A stretch of DNA of 64,000 bases from VXRN01 sp963664365 (GTDB lineage: Bacteria > Chloroflexota > Dehalococcoidia > Lucifugimonadales > UBA1123), in NCBI GenBank assembly GCA_963664365.1, contig OY761144.1, forward strand, positions 2,666,001-2,730,000, read 5' to 3'. Both the position numbers and the translations under genes were made by a program. This document shows positions 41,361-49,719 of this stretch, piece after piece (position 1 is the first letter of the stretch; every line of letters starts with the position of its first letter). Below the pieces are notes generated by a model, which ran no database searches, was not told the DNA's origin, and saw nothing but the letters and a program-made list of their open reading frames with translations.

Positions 41361-41376
41361 GGTTCATCAACTGAAT

Positions 41377-41386
41377 TAGTATACTA
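41377..41386. promoter_or_regulatory. Palindrome TAGTATACTA upstream of higBA
   Basis: A perfect 10-bp palindrome containing TATACT, 17 bp before the higB start and over the stop codon of the Nudix gene. It can serve as -10 and HigA operator; no clear -35 is visible. Confidence 0.45.
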
Positions 41387-42148
41387 CATCCTCGGCATGA
41401 AGAACTCGAACCGGTTGGCGTCCTCGTAGCCCTCCATCTTGGACTGCGCCAGTCCCGGATTCTCCAGGGCCGCCTTCACTATGCTTTTATTGAAAGCGTG
41501 TATGCCGGAGTCTTCGGCCAGGAACTCCCCCACCGGCATCCAGAGGCACTCCGCGATCTCCTCGTCCTGCTTGGTAATCTCCGTCGAAAGCGCCGACAGC
41601 CGGCACACGAAGTATATGTCCGATTTGTCGTACCGGTATCCGTGCCAGTGCCTGAGGCACACCAGCGACTCGAATCGCGCGTGGATCCCCGTCTCCTCCA
41701 GCACCTCACGCACTGCTGCGTCCGCGAGGTGCTCTCCCGCGAGTAGAGTACCGCCGGGCAGCTTGTATCCCGGCCCACGACCCGTACCCATGCGGTATCG
41801 CTCAGAGACGACCAGGATTTCGCCCCTCTCATTGAGCACGACCGCCCCGGCGCCGATGTAGTGCGTCGCGTAGGGCGGGATGAAAGACCCCTGCACCAGC
41901 CGCAGCGTCATGAGTACGTACTCCGACGTTGCATGGTGGTACTCGAACCCGGCCTCCGCCGCGATGGGGACGAGGGCCGCCCTCGCTATGGGCAGTTCCA
42001 TCCACACGACTTTGTAGCCGGCAGACGCCCACGTGTCCAGCGAGCGGCTGAGCAGACGCCTGAACTCCGACGGGTCTTGCGGCAGTTTGTCGGCGTCGGT
42101 AACGACTCCGCCGAACTGATTCGTAGAAAAGCGCAGGGTGTCCGTCAT
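41384..42148 (-). CDS. Nudix hydrolase with N-terminal extra domain
   Basis: 254 aa. The Nudix box is GGTLLAGEHLADAAVREVLE followed by ETGI, preceded by GAGAVVLNERGEILVV. An N-terminal ~100-residue region (ASAGYKVVWMELPIARAALV, PIAAEAGFEYHH) resembles the N-terminal domain of NUDT6-like proteins. The pyrophosphate substrate is unknown. It starts one base after the stop of the alcohol dehydrogenase gene, so they are probably one operon. Confidence 0.88.
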   Translation of the reverse strand: MTDTLRFSTNQFGGVVTDADKLPQDPSEFRRLLSRSLDTWASAGYKVVWMELPIARAALVPIAAEAGFEYHHATSEYVLMTLRLVQGSFIPPYATHYIGAGAVVLNERGEILVVSERYRMGTGRGPGYKLPGGTLLAGEHLADAAVREVLEETGIHARFESLVCLRHWHGYRYDKSDIYFVCRLSALSTEITKQDEEIAECLWMPVGEFLAEDSGIHAFNKSIVKAALENPGLAQSKMEGYEDANRFEFFMPRM

Positions 42149-42149
42149 T

Positions 42150-43175
42150 CTATCCGTGCCTCACGACCATCTGGACTTGGTTCGACGGATTGCACAGCGC
42201 CTCGAACGCCCCCTGTATCTCGTCCAGTGGAAGGAAGCTGGCCTCCGACACCAGCGGCTCCATCGTCACTTGGCCCGACTTCATGAGGTCGAGCGAGATA
42301 CGCCAGTCTATCGGCCGCGACCCGAACGCCGTCTGGAGATTCACCTCCCGCCCCATCCAGTCCGGGGGAAGCACGCCCGTCTCCTCCCACACTATCGCTA
42401 CGAGCACAACCTGGCCGTTGCGGCGCACCATGTTCAGCGCCTGGTCCAGCGTGCCCTTGGCCGCGGCGCATTCAAACACGACGTCCGGGCCACTTCCGTC
42501 GGTCAGTTCCACCACCCGCTCAACGGCATCCTCCTCTGTGGGATCGACTACCGCGTACGCGCCCAGCTTCCGGGCGGCCTCCGCCCTCGCCGGAGCCGGT
42601 TCGGAGACGATCACCTTTCCCGCTCCGGCGGCTTTGGCCACCTGCATACACAGCAACCCGATGGGGCCCGCGCCCAGCACAACCACCGAGTCGCCCAGCC
42701 TCATCTGCGACAGCCGCACCGCGTGTACCGCGATCGCGCTCGGCTCGCACATCGCCGCCGCCTCGTCCGATACGGCATCCGGAATCGCAATCGGCTCCCA
42801 CTCACGGAGGATAACCTTCTCGGCGTAACCCCGTACCCTTCCCGTTCCCTCGTGGCTCTCAAGCCGGTAGTTGAACCTGTCACCTAGCCTTGTGTTCCTA
42901 GCCTGCGCCTCCGGCGGCGGCTCTCCGCCCCCGCCGATGACCCGATCACCCTCCTTCCAGCGCGTGACGCCGTCGCCGACGGCGCTCACCACGCCCGAGT
43001 ACTCGTGACCCAGCACCTCTCCAACGGGAGCGATGTCGTACATGAAGTGATGCACGTCCGTACCGCAGATCGCGCAGTAGTTCACGTTTATGACCACCTC
43101 GCCCGGCCCGGGCGTTGGGTCCGGCATGTCCTCGATGGCGAACTGCCTATCACCCTTGTACACAGCGGCGCGCAT
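42150..43175 (-). CDS. Medium-chain zinc-type alcohol/polyol dehydrogenase
   Basis: 341 aa. Catalytic zinc ligands Cys in YCAICGTDVHHF, His-Glu in VLGHEYSGVV; NAD-binding turn VVVLGAGPIGLLCMQ. The usual four-Cys structural-zinc lobe is replaced by a GGGEPPPEAQARNTRLGDRF stretch. Substrate unknown. GGGAGG is seven bases before ATG 43175. Confidence 0.9.
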   Translation of the reverse strand: MRAAVYKGDRQFAIEDMPDPTPGPGEVVINVNYCAICGTDVHHFMYDIAPVGEVLGHEYSGVVSAVGDGVTRWKEGDRVIGGGGEPPPEAQARNTRLGDRFNYRLESHEGTGRVRGYAEKVILREWEPIAIPDAVSDEAAAMCEPSAIAVHAVRLSQMRLGDSVVVLGAGPIGLLCMQVAKAAGAGKVIVSEPAPARAEAARKLGAYAVVDPTEEDAVERVVELTDGSGPDVVFECAAAKGTLDQALNMVRRNGQVVLVAIVWEETGVLPPDWMGREVNLQTAFGSRPIDWRISLDLMKSGQVTMEPLVSEASFLPLDEIQGAFEALCNPSNQVQMVVRHG

Positions 43176-43348
43176 AATGGGACCTCCCTCGGAGTTGCTG
43201 GGACATAGGTTATCACGGGCGCGGGTCTAGTCAAAGGGGGTTAAGCGTCTGCACATGCTGATAGAATGGGGGTCATCGGTCGGTTGAGTTTTGATCCCGG
43301 TTCCGTCATTATAGATAACCATCGAACTTTGACCGGGGAGAACAAGCC
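43176..43348. other. Short divergent intergenic region
   Basis: About 170 bp between divergent genes; must hold promoters for both. No consensus pair is clear. Confidence 0.25.
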
Positions 43349-43735
43349 GTGAGCAGTGGCAGCAAGTCCGCGCAGTTGGCTCCGATAGTCGAGCAAGCGC
43401 TGGACGAAAACGATCTCCTTACATTTGCGCCTGAAACCAAGGGACTCAGAACTCAGTTCCGAGACTCTGTCCTCAACTACATATACAAAACGGCTCTGGG
43501 CTTGTCTGACGACCGCCTGAAGTCCGCGTCGGTTTCAGCCTGGAGCGCTCCAGACGAAGAGGATTCCATCACCCTCGACCTCACTCTGACCGTGGATGCC
43601 GATTGGGGGTTCATCGCCAAGCTGAGTCACGACATCCTCGTTAGGGTGTCCGAGTGGTCTCGAGAATGGACCGAAGAGGAGCGAGAAGACTACGGGCGCC
43701 GGATATACTTCGCCATTCTGCCTTTGAACCTGTGA
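43349..43735 (+). CDS. Hypothetical protein
   Basis: 128 aa starting GTG 43349 with GGGGAG eight bases upstream. SAQLAPIVEQALDENDLLTF, RTQFRDSVLNYIYKTALGLS and a C-terminal WGFIAKLSHDILVRVSEWSR. No family recognised; coding character (ribosome site, codon use, absence of repeats) is good. The frameshifted frame that follows overlaps its stop. Confidence 0.5.
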   Translation: MSSGSKSAQLAPIVEQALDENDLLTFAPETKGLRTQFRDSVLNYIYKTALGLSDDRLKSASVSAWSAPDEEDSITLDLTLTVDADWGFIAKLSHDILVRVSEWSREWTEEEREDYGRRIYFAILPLNL

Positions 43736-43910
43736 GACCTCTTCAATTCTACCGGCTTGGCATGGCCTTGGCTCAGGGTCGATAGACGCCCGGCAGTTCA
43801 TGGACTTGGCGGTCGAGCACTCACGGCAACTCCTCGACGCATTGGAAACGTACTCTCCCGGAGAAGCTGAAGACGGCTGTAACTGCCCAACTGCCTACAC
43901 GAGCGGCTGA
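43731..43910 (+). pseudogene. Small gene broken by a frameshift
   Basis: GTG 43731 overlaps the preceding TGA (GTGA) and begins MRPLQFYRLGMALAQGR, then stops at 43781. In the -1 frame the sequence continues without a break as DARQFMDLAVEHSRQLLDAL, ETYSPGEAEDGCNCPTAYTSG, stop at 43910. Together they look like one ~60-aa protein with a single-base change. Confidence 0.45.
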
Positions 43911-43914
43911 GACC

Positions 43915-46497
43915 TTAGGCCCACACCACTTCGTATCTCGACCCCATCTCCGTCTTCTCAACCTGGATTCGCGTATCGAACGCTTCTTTGATCGCGTCTA
44001 TGTGGGTGATGACAATGATCTTGTCGAAGTCGCTCTTGATCGACTGGATCGCCTCGACGAGGCGCTGCTGTCCCGACGCGTCCTGAGACCCGAACCCCTC
44101 GTCTATGAACAGGACGGGAAGCGGGGCGCCCGACCGTCGCGCCAGCAGCCGCGACAGCGCGATGCGGAGCGCGAAGTTGATCCTGAACGCCTCACCGCCG
44201 CTGAACGTCTCGTATGCCCTCGTTCCCATCTCGTCGGCGATGTTGATCCTAAGCTCCTCAGACGCCGCTCCTGTCCCTCTCACCCGGCGGCCCTCCGTCA
44301 ACTCCAGTCTCAGCGACATTCGGTTGTCCGTCAGACGCCCCAGAAGTTCGTTGGCGTCAGAGCCTAGCTGCGGTATCGCGTCTTCTATGATCAGCGCCTG
44401 GATGCCGTTCTTTCCGAACGCAAGCGCAAGTTCTTGGTAGAGACCATGTTCATTCAGACGCTCGGCTCGCTGTCTTTTCAGATCTACGACCTCATGTGCC
44501 AGCCGCTCGCATCGCGCGATCGCCTCTTGCAGCACCCCCTTTTGCACCATGGCCGAGCTTAGGGCGTCGTCGAGTTCCTTGCGTCTGCGGTCGCGCTCGG
44601 CGCGCCGGGCTTCAGCTTCGGGCAACCCTTCGACCTCCGATGCCAGCAGCGTCTTTCGCTTCTCCATCGTCTCAAGCTCGCGCCGAATCCGCTCAGAGTC
44701 AGACTCCGCCTGCGCTAGCTGGGCCCTGTCCCATTCGATCTGGCCTTTGGCCGTCTCCAGCCGCTGCCGTTGCTCTCCGAACGGACCAAACTCCCGAACG
44801 CTGTCTTGCGCGGCTTTGTGGGCCGCGCCGTCATATCCCAGCGCCGCGATCTCCCCGCTCAGCTTTTCGACCTCCACTCGCGCTTCCCGCGCGAAGTCCC
44901 CGGACTCGATATGCGCCGAGACCGCCGCCAAATCCTGCCGTGCCGGCCCGAGCCGTTCGCCCGCATCAGTCGCGTCCTTCAGGTCTCGACGCAGGTTGCT
45001 CTCCCTGCTGTGAACCTCCTGCTGCTTCCGGCGGAAGTCCGATTCCAGCCGCCGTATCTCCGACCTCAGGGCGCGTCCCTGCTGTTCGAGTTCGGCCAGT
45101 TCGTTCTTGTTGGCGCGGTATGCGGACGCCGACCTCTGCCCCACCTCTTCGTATTCGGCGCGCAGATGCTCGCGACCGTCGGCCTCCAGTCCCTGACCGC
45201 ATAGCGGACACTCCGCCTCTCCCGCGTTCAGCAGGTCGAACTTCTGGCGCGTGTCCTCCATCGTCTGTCGAAGCCGTTCGTTCTCGCTGTTCAGGGCGGC
45301 CGTCCGGCTCTCCGTCGCCTGAATCTCGGCTCTGACCTCCTCCATGCGCCGTTCCATCGAGGCCAGTCTTTCCCGCTCAGGCTCGAGGTCGGCGAGCGCG
45401 GCTTCGATCGCCGGGACATTCTCCGACCTCGCGCTCAACTCCGCCGCCGTCGCTTCAAGCTGCTCCCGGCGCGCGGTCAGACGCTGCGCTTCGACCGCGA
45501 TGGTCCGCTCATGCTCTGCCAGGCGACCGTCCAGGCGGTTCTTGCTCACCAGCGCGCGGGTCAGCCGCGCTTCCTCGCTCTGAGCGGCGGTGAGCCGCCC
45601 GTACCCGTTCTCGATCTCCGCGCCTCTGGCAATCAGGGCCTCCGACGATTTGACCTTTTCCCCGTACTGAGCCGCCCGGCCGCGCGCCTCGGCGGTCCGG
45701 TTCTCAAGCTCGGTCATTTGGGGGGTCAGGCCGTCAAGCTCGGCCTTCTTGCCTTCGAGTTCCTCGACTGCGCGATTCGACGCTTCCAACGCCGCCTGCG
45801 CCTCGGTGAGATGGGAGCTTATGTCCCCGATCTTCTCCGAGATCTCGGAAAGATCGTTTTCGAGTTCAGGCATGCGGGCGGTCTCCCGGTTTCGGATCTC
45901 GACTTCCGATTCGAGCGTCTGCGCTTGCGCCCGTAGGTCGCTCGACCTCTCTCTGGCCCGCTCCTCCAACAGGTCGTAGTACGAGAGGTCGAGGACCTCG
46001 GCCAGTATTCGCTTGCGGTCGGACGGGCTGGACGTGGTGAAGTGGTCTGCGTCTCCCTGTCGCAGGAAGGCGGTGTTTACGAACGTCTCGTGGTCGAGGC
46101 GGATGCGCTGTGAGATCAGCGCCTGGGTATCCCTGACGGTGTTGCCTGTTACGGCGAGCCATCCGCCCGAGTCGTTTTGGATGAAGAGTTGCAGGTCGGT
46201 CACGCCCTGCGTCCTCCTGCTCGTCCGACGGCGCACCACGCGGTATCTGTCGCCGGCCGAATCGAACTCCAACTCGACGCGCATGTTCCGCTGGCCCTTG
46301 TGGATGAGGTCGTCGTGATTGCGTTCGCCCAGCCGTGAACTTCCCCACAGCGCGAACGTAATCGCGTCCAGGAGAGCGCTCTTGCCGTGTCCGTTGTCTC
46401 CGCACAGACAAGCGAGGTGGATGTTCTCCAGGTCGAGAGGCGGCAGATCGTCCCGGTAACAGAGGAAGTTGTTGACTGTCAGCTTTAGCGGAATCAT
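43915..46497 (-). CDS. sbcC: Exonuclease subunit SbcC (Rad50-like)
   Basis: About 860 aa SMC-type ATPase working with SbcD to process hairpins and protein-blocked ends. Walker A is GDNGHGKSALLDAITFALWG, the zinc hook is CPLCGQGL in mid-sequence between two long coiled coils, the ABC signature is ETFSGGEAFRINFALRIAL, and PVLFIDEGFGSQDASGQQRL is Walker B/D-loop. ATG 46497 is chosen to fit the family N-terminus (MIPLKLTVNNF); GTG 46515 is possible. No sbcD gene is adjacent, which is unusual. Confidence 0.93.
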   Translation of the reverse strand: MIPLKLTVNNFLCYRDDLPPLDLENIHLACLCGDNGHGKSALLDAITFALWGSSRLGERNHDDLIHKGQRNMRVELEFDSAGDRYRVVRRRTSRRTQGVTDLQLFIQNDSGGWLAVTGNTVRDTQALISQRIRLDHETFVNTAFLRQGDADHFTTSSPSDRKRILAEVLDLSYYDLLEERARERSSDLRAQAQTLESEVEIRNRETARMPELENDLSEISEKIGDISSHLTEAQAALEASNRAVEELEGKKAELDGLTPQMTELENRTAEARGRAAQYGEKVKSSEALIARGAEIENGYGRLTAAQSEEARLTRALVSKNRLDGRLAEHERTIAVEAQRLTARREQLEATAAELSARSENVPAIEAALADLEPERERLASMERRMEEVRAEIQATESRTAALNSENERLRQTMEDTRQKFDLLNAGEAECPLCGQGLEADGREHLRAEYEEVGQRSASAYRANKNELAELEQQGRALRSEIRRLESDFRRKQQEVHSRESNLRRDLKDATDAGERLGPARQDLAAVSAHIESGDFAREARVEVEKLSGEIAALGYDGAAHKAAQDSVREFGPFGEQRQRLETAKGQIEWDRAQLAQAESDSERIRRELETMEKRKTLLASEVEGLPEAEARRAERDRRRKELDDALSSAMVQKGVLQEAIARCERLAHEVVDLKRQRAERLNEHGLYQELALAFGKNGIQALIIEDAIPQLGSDANELLGRLTDNRMSLRLELTEGRRVRGTGAASEELRINIADEMGTRAYETFSGGEAFRINFALRIALSRLLARRSGAPLPVLFIDEGFGSQDASGQQRLVEAIQSIKSDFDKIIVITHIDAIKEAFDTRIQVEKTEMGSRYEVVWA

Positions 46498-46667
46498 ATC
46501 CCGTCCATCATCCACTACGTTCCGGCCACAGTCAACACGCCAGAGGTATGGGGGCTGTGACCGCTTGGCGGCGGCGATTGACGACGCATCGGGCAGGTCG
46601 GTAGAATCAGGTTCAACGGCGTCAGGGCGCGCCGAATCCGGACGCTCAAGGGAGGGACAGTGTCATA

Positions 46668-46919
46668 ATGGACTCAAGCTTCATGAGGAAGGTCGAGAAG
46701 GCCAAGGGCTACGCGCTGCAAAGAGAGAGGGTGAGCTTCAGCAGTTGTACCGTGCGGTTCCAGGGCGACAACGGAGACCATACGATAAGTTATGAAGCGG
46801 GGGATTGGCGCTGTGACTGCGATTATTACATTGGCCGCGATACATGCACTCACATCATGGCGATGGAGATGATGTTCGAGGGGATGATGTCGCCCGCGGC
46901 GGCGTTATCATTCAACTGA
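46668..46919 (+). CDS. Small SWIM zinc-finger protein
   Basis: 83 aa. YEAGDWRCDCDYYIGRDTCT then HIMAMEMMFEG gives the SWIM CxCxnCxH motif. GGGAGG lies about ten bases before ATG 46668. SWIM domains bind nucleic acid or proteins, often near Rad51-type factors; a link to SbcC, which lies divergently next to it, is possible but not shown. Its end overlaps the convergent hemA end by eight bases. Confidence 0.8.
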   Translation: MDSSFMRKVEKAKGYALQRERVSFSSCTVRFQGDNGDHTISYEAGDWRCDCDYYIGRDTCTHIMAMEMMFEGMMSPAAALSFN

Positions 46920-48303
46920 CGATGTCCTTGTTGCAGAGACTGCACGGGCGCCGGCCTGTTTCCGAGTTGAAGCCGTTCCCGTCATGCGTCACCCCTTCTT
47001 CCAGGTCGAAGGCATGGCGGACAAGCTCGCTCAGGGAATTGGAGCCGCCGCGGCTCTGAGTCTCCCTAAGCCTCAAGGTGGGCGTGTGAAGCATCTTGTT
47101 GACCAACCTGGTTGAGAACTGTTCGACGAGGGATCTCTCGTTCTCAGAGAGTCCGGAGAGCTTGGGCATTACCCATTCAAGTTCGCCAAGTCGAATCAGG
47201 TCGGCTCTTTCTCTCATGAGCCTTATGCTGTCCGAAACGCTGTGCGCGGACATCCATTTCGTGAAGCCGTCGAGTTGTTCCCGTATTATCCTCTCGGCAG
47301 GCTCTATGTAGCTGGAACGCCTATCGACAGAGTCGTCAACTACGCTCCGGGCGTCGTCTATGTTGTTCAGATGAACTCCGGGTATCCAGCGCACGCCGGG
47401 GTCTATGTCTCTTGGCACGGCCATGTCCATCAGTTGAATGGACTTGTGGGGAGGGCTGCTCATCACGGCCTCTTCGACCATTCTCCGCGTCAGAACGAAC
47501 CCGGGCGCGCTGGTGCAGCTAACAATGGCATCGTACTGTGCCAAGAGTTCGGGCCGCAGGGGCCATTCGATCACTTCGGCGCCAATCCCGCGGGCAACTT
47601 CCTCAGCGCGCGCGTATGTCCGGTTGGCAATGGCGAGATTGCGCGTTTTCATCCCTTTGAGGCATCTAGCGACGGCTCGGCCAACGTCGCCGGCCCCTAT
47701 GACCAGCACGGAAGAGTTAGACAGCCCTTCCATTCCGCATCGCTCCCGAACGATTGACGCCGCCGCGGCGCTCACCGAGGCGGGGAAGCGATTGATCTCC
47801 GTTTCTGAGCGCACCCGTTTGCCGGTAGCCAGCGCGTCTTGAAACATGCGCGTCAACATGGGTCCTACCGAATCCCCAGCCTGGGCGTTGACCAACGCGC
47901 GGCGTATCTGCCCCAATATCTCGTCCTCGCCAATTACCAGCGATTCGAGGCCGCTCGCCAACCGGAACAGGCGCTGAGCGGCATCGACTCCCTCTAGGAC
48001 GTATATGTACTGGGTCGCGAAATCGGTCGGAATGCCGAGACTCTCCGCGAAAGATTCTTCGGCCTCGCCGATGCTGCCGCAAACCGAGTACAACTCGGTT
48101 CGATTGCAGGTACCGAGCCAAACGGCCTCCGAGTTCGGCTCATATCCGCCGGAAGGGGGGCGATTTTCAGTGAACGCGAATTTCTCGCGAACCTCGACGG
48201 GGCATGTGTTGTGGCTTACGCCCGTGACTGTAAGTATCGGCACCGTTGTTCTGCCGCAATCGCATCCGGGATTTTCAATTACAATCAATTGTAGCTTATC
48301 CAT
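46912..48303 (-). CDS. hemA: Glutamyl-tRNA reductase HemA
   Basis: Reduces Glu-tRNA to glutamate-1-semialdehyde, the first step of C5 tetrapyrrole synthesis. 463 aa from ATG 48303. GTCNRTELYSV has the catalytic Cys66; SGLESLVIGEDEILGQIRRAL and the NADPH-binding VLVIGAGDVGRAVARC follow; a dimerisation tail closes the protein. The real start could be the GTG that begins VPILTVTGVSHNT, since HemA usually begins there. The C-terminal CSLCNKD is an odd extra tail. hemL/hemB/hemC are not adjacent. Confidence 0.95.
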   Translation of the reverse strand: MDKLQLIVIENPGCDCGRTTVPILTVTGVSHNTCPVEVREKFAFTENRPPSGGYEPNSEAVWLGTCNRTELYSVCGSIGEAEESFAESLGIPTDFATQYIYVLEGVDAAQRLFRLASGLESLVIGEDEILGQIRRALVNAQAGDSVGPMLTRMFQDALATGKRVRSETEINRFPASVSAAAASIVRERCGMEGLSNSSVLVIGAGDVGRAVARCLKGMKTRNLAIANRTYARAEEVARGIGAEVIEWPLRPELLAQYDAIVSCTSAPGFVLTRRMVEEAVMSSPPHKSIQLMDMAVPRDIDPGVRWIPGVHLNNIDDARSVVDDSVDRRSSYIEPAERIIREQLDGFTKWMSAHSVSDSIRLMRERADLIRLGELEWVMPKLSGLSENERSLVEQFSTRLVNKMLHTPTLRLRETQSRGGSNSLSELVRHAFDLEEGVTHDGNGFNSETGRRPCSLCNKDIVS

Positions 48304-48591
48304 ATTGGAATTGCTTAGTCAACGACCGGAGGCATCATACCGCGCAGCTTTGCAGGCGGCGAGAACTCGTCTCTACCGAAATCTGCGAGGCGGTCCGGAT
48401 GGGCGTCGTCCGCAAATGCCCAGGTGGAGATTTTTAATGGACTTGGGCACAGGTCAACATAGCCAATCTGAAGCAGAACGTGCTAGAGTACGGGCTACCG
48501 GGGTGGGCAAGCGCTTATCGTGTCCGAGTGAGTGAATCGGACGGTGAGGAGGTTGCCAGCGCCGAGCGCCCGTGGGAAGGAGTCTTGTTCG
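48304..48591. other. Intergenic region upstream of the Rieske operon
   Basis: About 290 bp without a recognisable gene. The Rieske frame is open back to 48532 but lacks a ribosome site there, while AAGGAG precedes 48592. A promoter is expected for the plus-strand operon; none is clear. Confidence 0.3.
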
Positions 48592-49719
48592 ATGTCAAGC
48601 CGAAGTGGGAAGCCCGCGTACGCCACGACGCTATCCCCATTTCCCGAGGGCTGGTACTTCGTCGCAAGCCGTAAGGCGCTTCTAAAGGCCAAGCTCATCC
48701 AAAAGACTTGGATGGGAGAGAACATCGTCATCTGGAGTGACGATAATGGGAGCGTATGCGTCGCCGACGCCTACTGCCCCCACCTGGGCGCCGATCTGGG
48801 GCCTGCCGCCGGAGGCCGCGTATGCGCCGGACGCCTCGTCTGCCCATTCCACGGCTATGAGTTCGACGCCGCAGGCCAGTGCGTCGCCACCCCAAACGCC
48901 GACCCGCCCAAGACGGCGAAACTGCGCGTCTTCCAGACACAGGAAATCATAGGCCTCATCTTCGCTTGGTGGGGTATCGAGGGGCGAGCGCCCCAATGGA
49001 GCCTGCCCGCCGAACTGCCCGACCAAGACGGCTGGTGCGAACCCAGCATCAAGACCCTGCGATTTCCCGGCCATCCCCAGGAGACGACGGAGAACTCCGT
49101 GGACATCGGCCACCTCCGATACGTCCACGGCTACGACAGCGTCAACAGGACCCACAAAGTCTCGATCGACGGACCCTATCTCCAAAGCCGATGGGACTTC
49201 AAGAGCGTCCGCGAAATTGCCAAAATCGCCGCCCTTACCTTCGACATCTCCGCCCACGCCCATATCTATGGGCTCGGCTACTCGTTCGTTGAGATACACG
49301 AGCGTTCAATCGGAATGAACCTGCGTCTCTGGGTACTTGCGACCCCCGTCGATGGCGACCTCATCGACCTGTCATTGGTCTCGCAGGCGCGCGAGGTTCG
49401 CAAGCCGAAGCGCCTGATCGCCGGACTGGGATTTCTCCCGGTAAAGATGCGCGCGCCCATCATGAACAAATTCATGGCCGCCCAGCAAAAGGGCGACGTT
49501 CTACAGGATCTAGTCATCTGGGGAAACAAGAAGTACCAACCCCGTCCGCGCCTCTGCCGCTCGGACGGAGAGATCATGCCCTTCCGATACTATTGCGCCC
49601 AGTTCTATCCAGACCCTCGAGACTCCGAGAGTACTCTCCTTGCCGCGGCCGACGTAATCCCGGCTGCCGCCGACAGGAACCCCGTTGCCGCTGACACAAT
49701 TGGACAAGGTACGTCATGA
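48592..49719 (+). CDS. Rieske non-heme iron oxygenase (sterol/steroid-type candidate)
   Basis: 375 aa. Rieske cluster ligands Cys62-x-His64 in YCPHLGADLG and Cys84-x2-His87 in RLVCPFHGYEF. Mononuclear iron site Asp171, His174, His179 in TTENSVDIGHLRYVHGYD. Overall layout fits the KshA/Neverland-like oxygenases (steroid 9-hydroxylase or cholesterol 7-desaturase group) rather than aromatic dioxygenases with small subunits. AAGGAG is nine bases before ATG 48592. It overlaps the RND gene by four bases (ATGA). A sterol or triterpenoid substrate is inferred from the neighbours. The low-complexity C-terminal tail (AAADVIPAAADRNPVAADTI) is dispensable-looking. Confidence 0.85.
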   Translation: MSSRSGKPAYATTLSPFPEGWYFVASRKALLKAKLIQKTWMGENIVIWSDDNGSVCVADAYCPHLGADLGPAAGGRVCAGRLVCPFHGYEFDAAGQCVATPNADPPKTAKLRVFQTQEIIGLIFAWWGIEGRAPQWSLPAELPDQDGWCEPSIKTLRFPGHPQETTENSVDIGHLRYVHGYDSVNRTHKVSIDGPYLQSRWDFKSVREIAKIAALTFDISAHAHIYGLGYSFVEIHERSIGMNLRLWVLATPVDGDLIDLSLVSQAREVRKPKRLIAGLGFLPVKMRAPIMNKFMAAQQKGDVLQDLVIWGNKKYQPRPRLCRSDGEIMPFRYYCAQFYPDPRDSESTLLAAADVIPAAADRNPVAADTIGQGTS

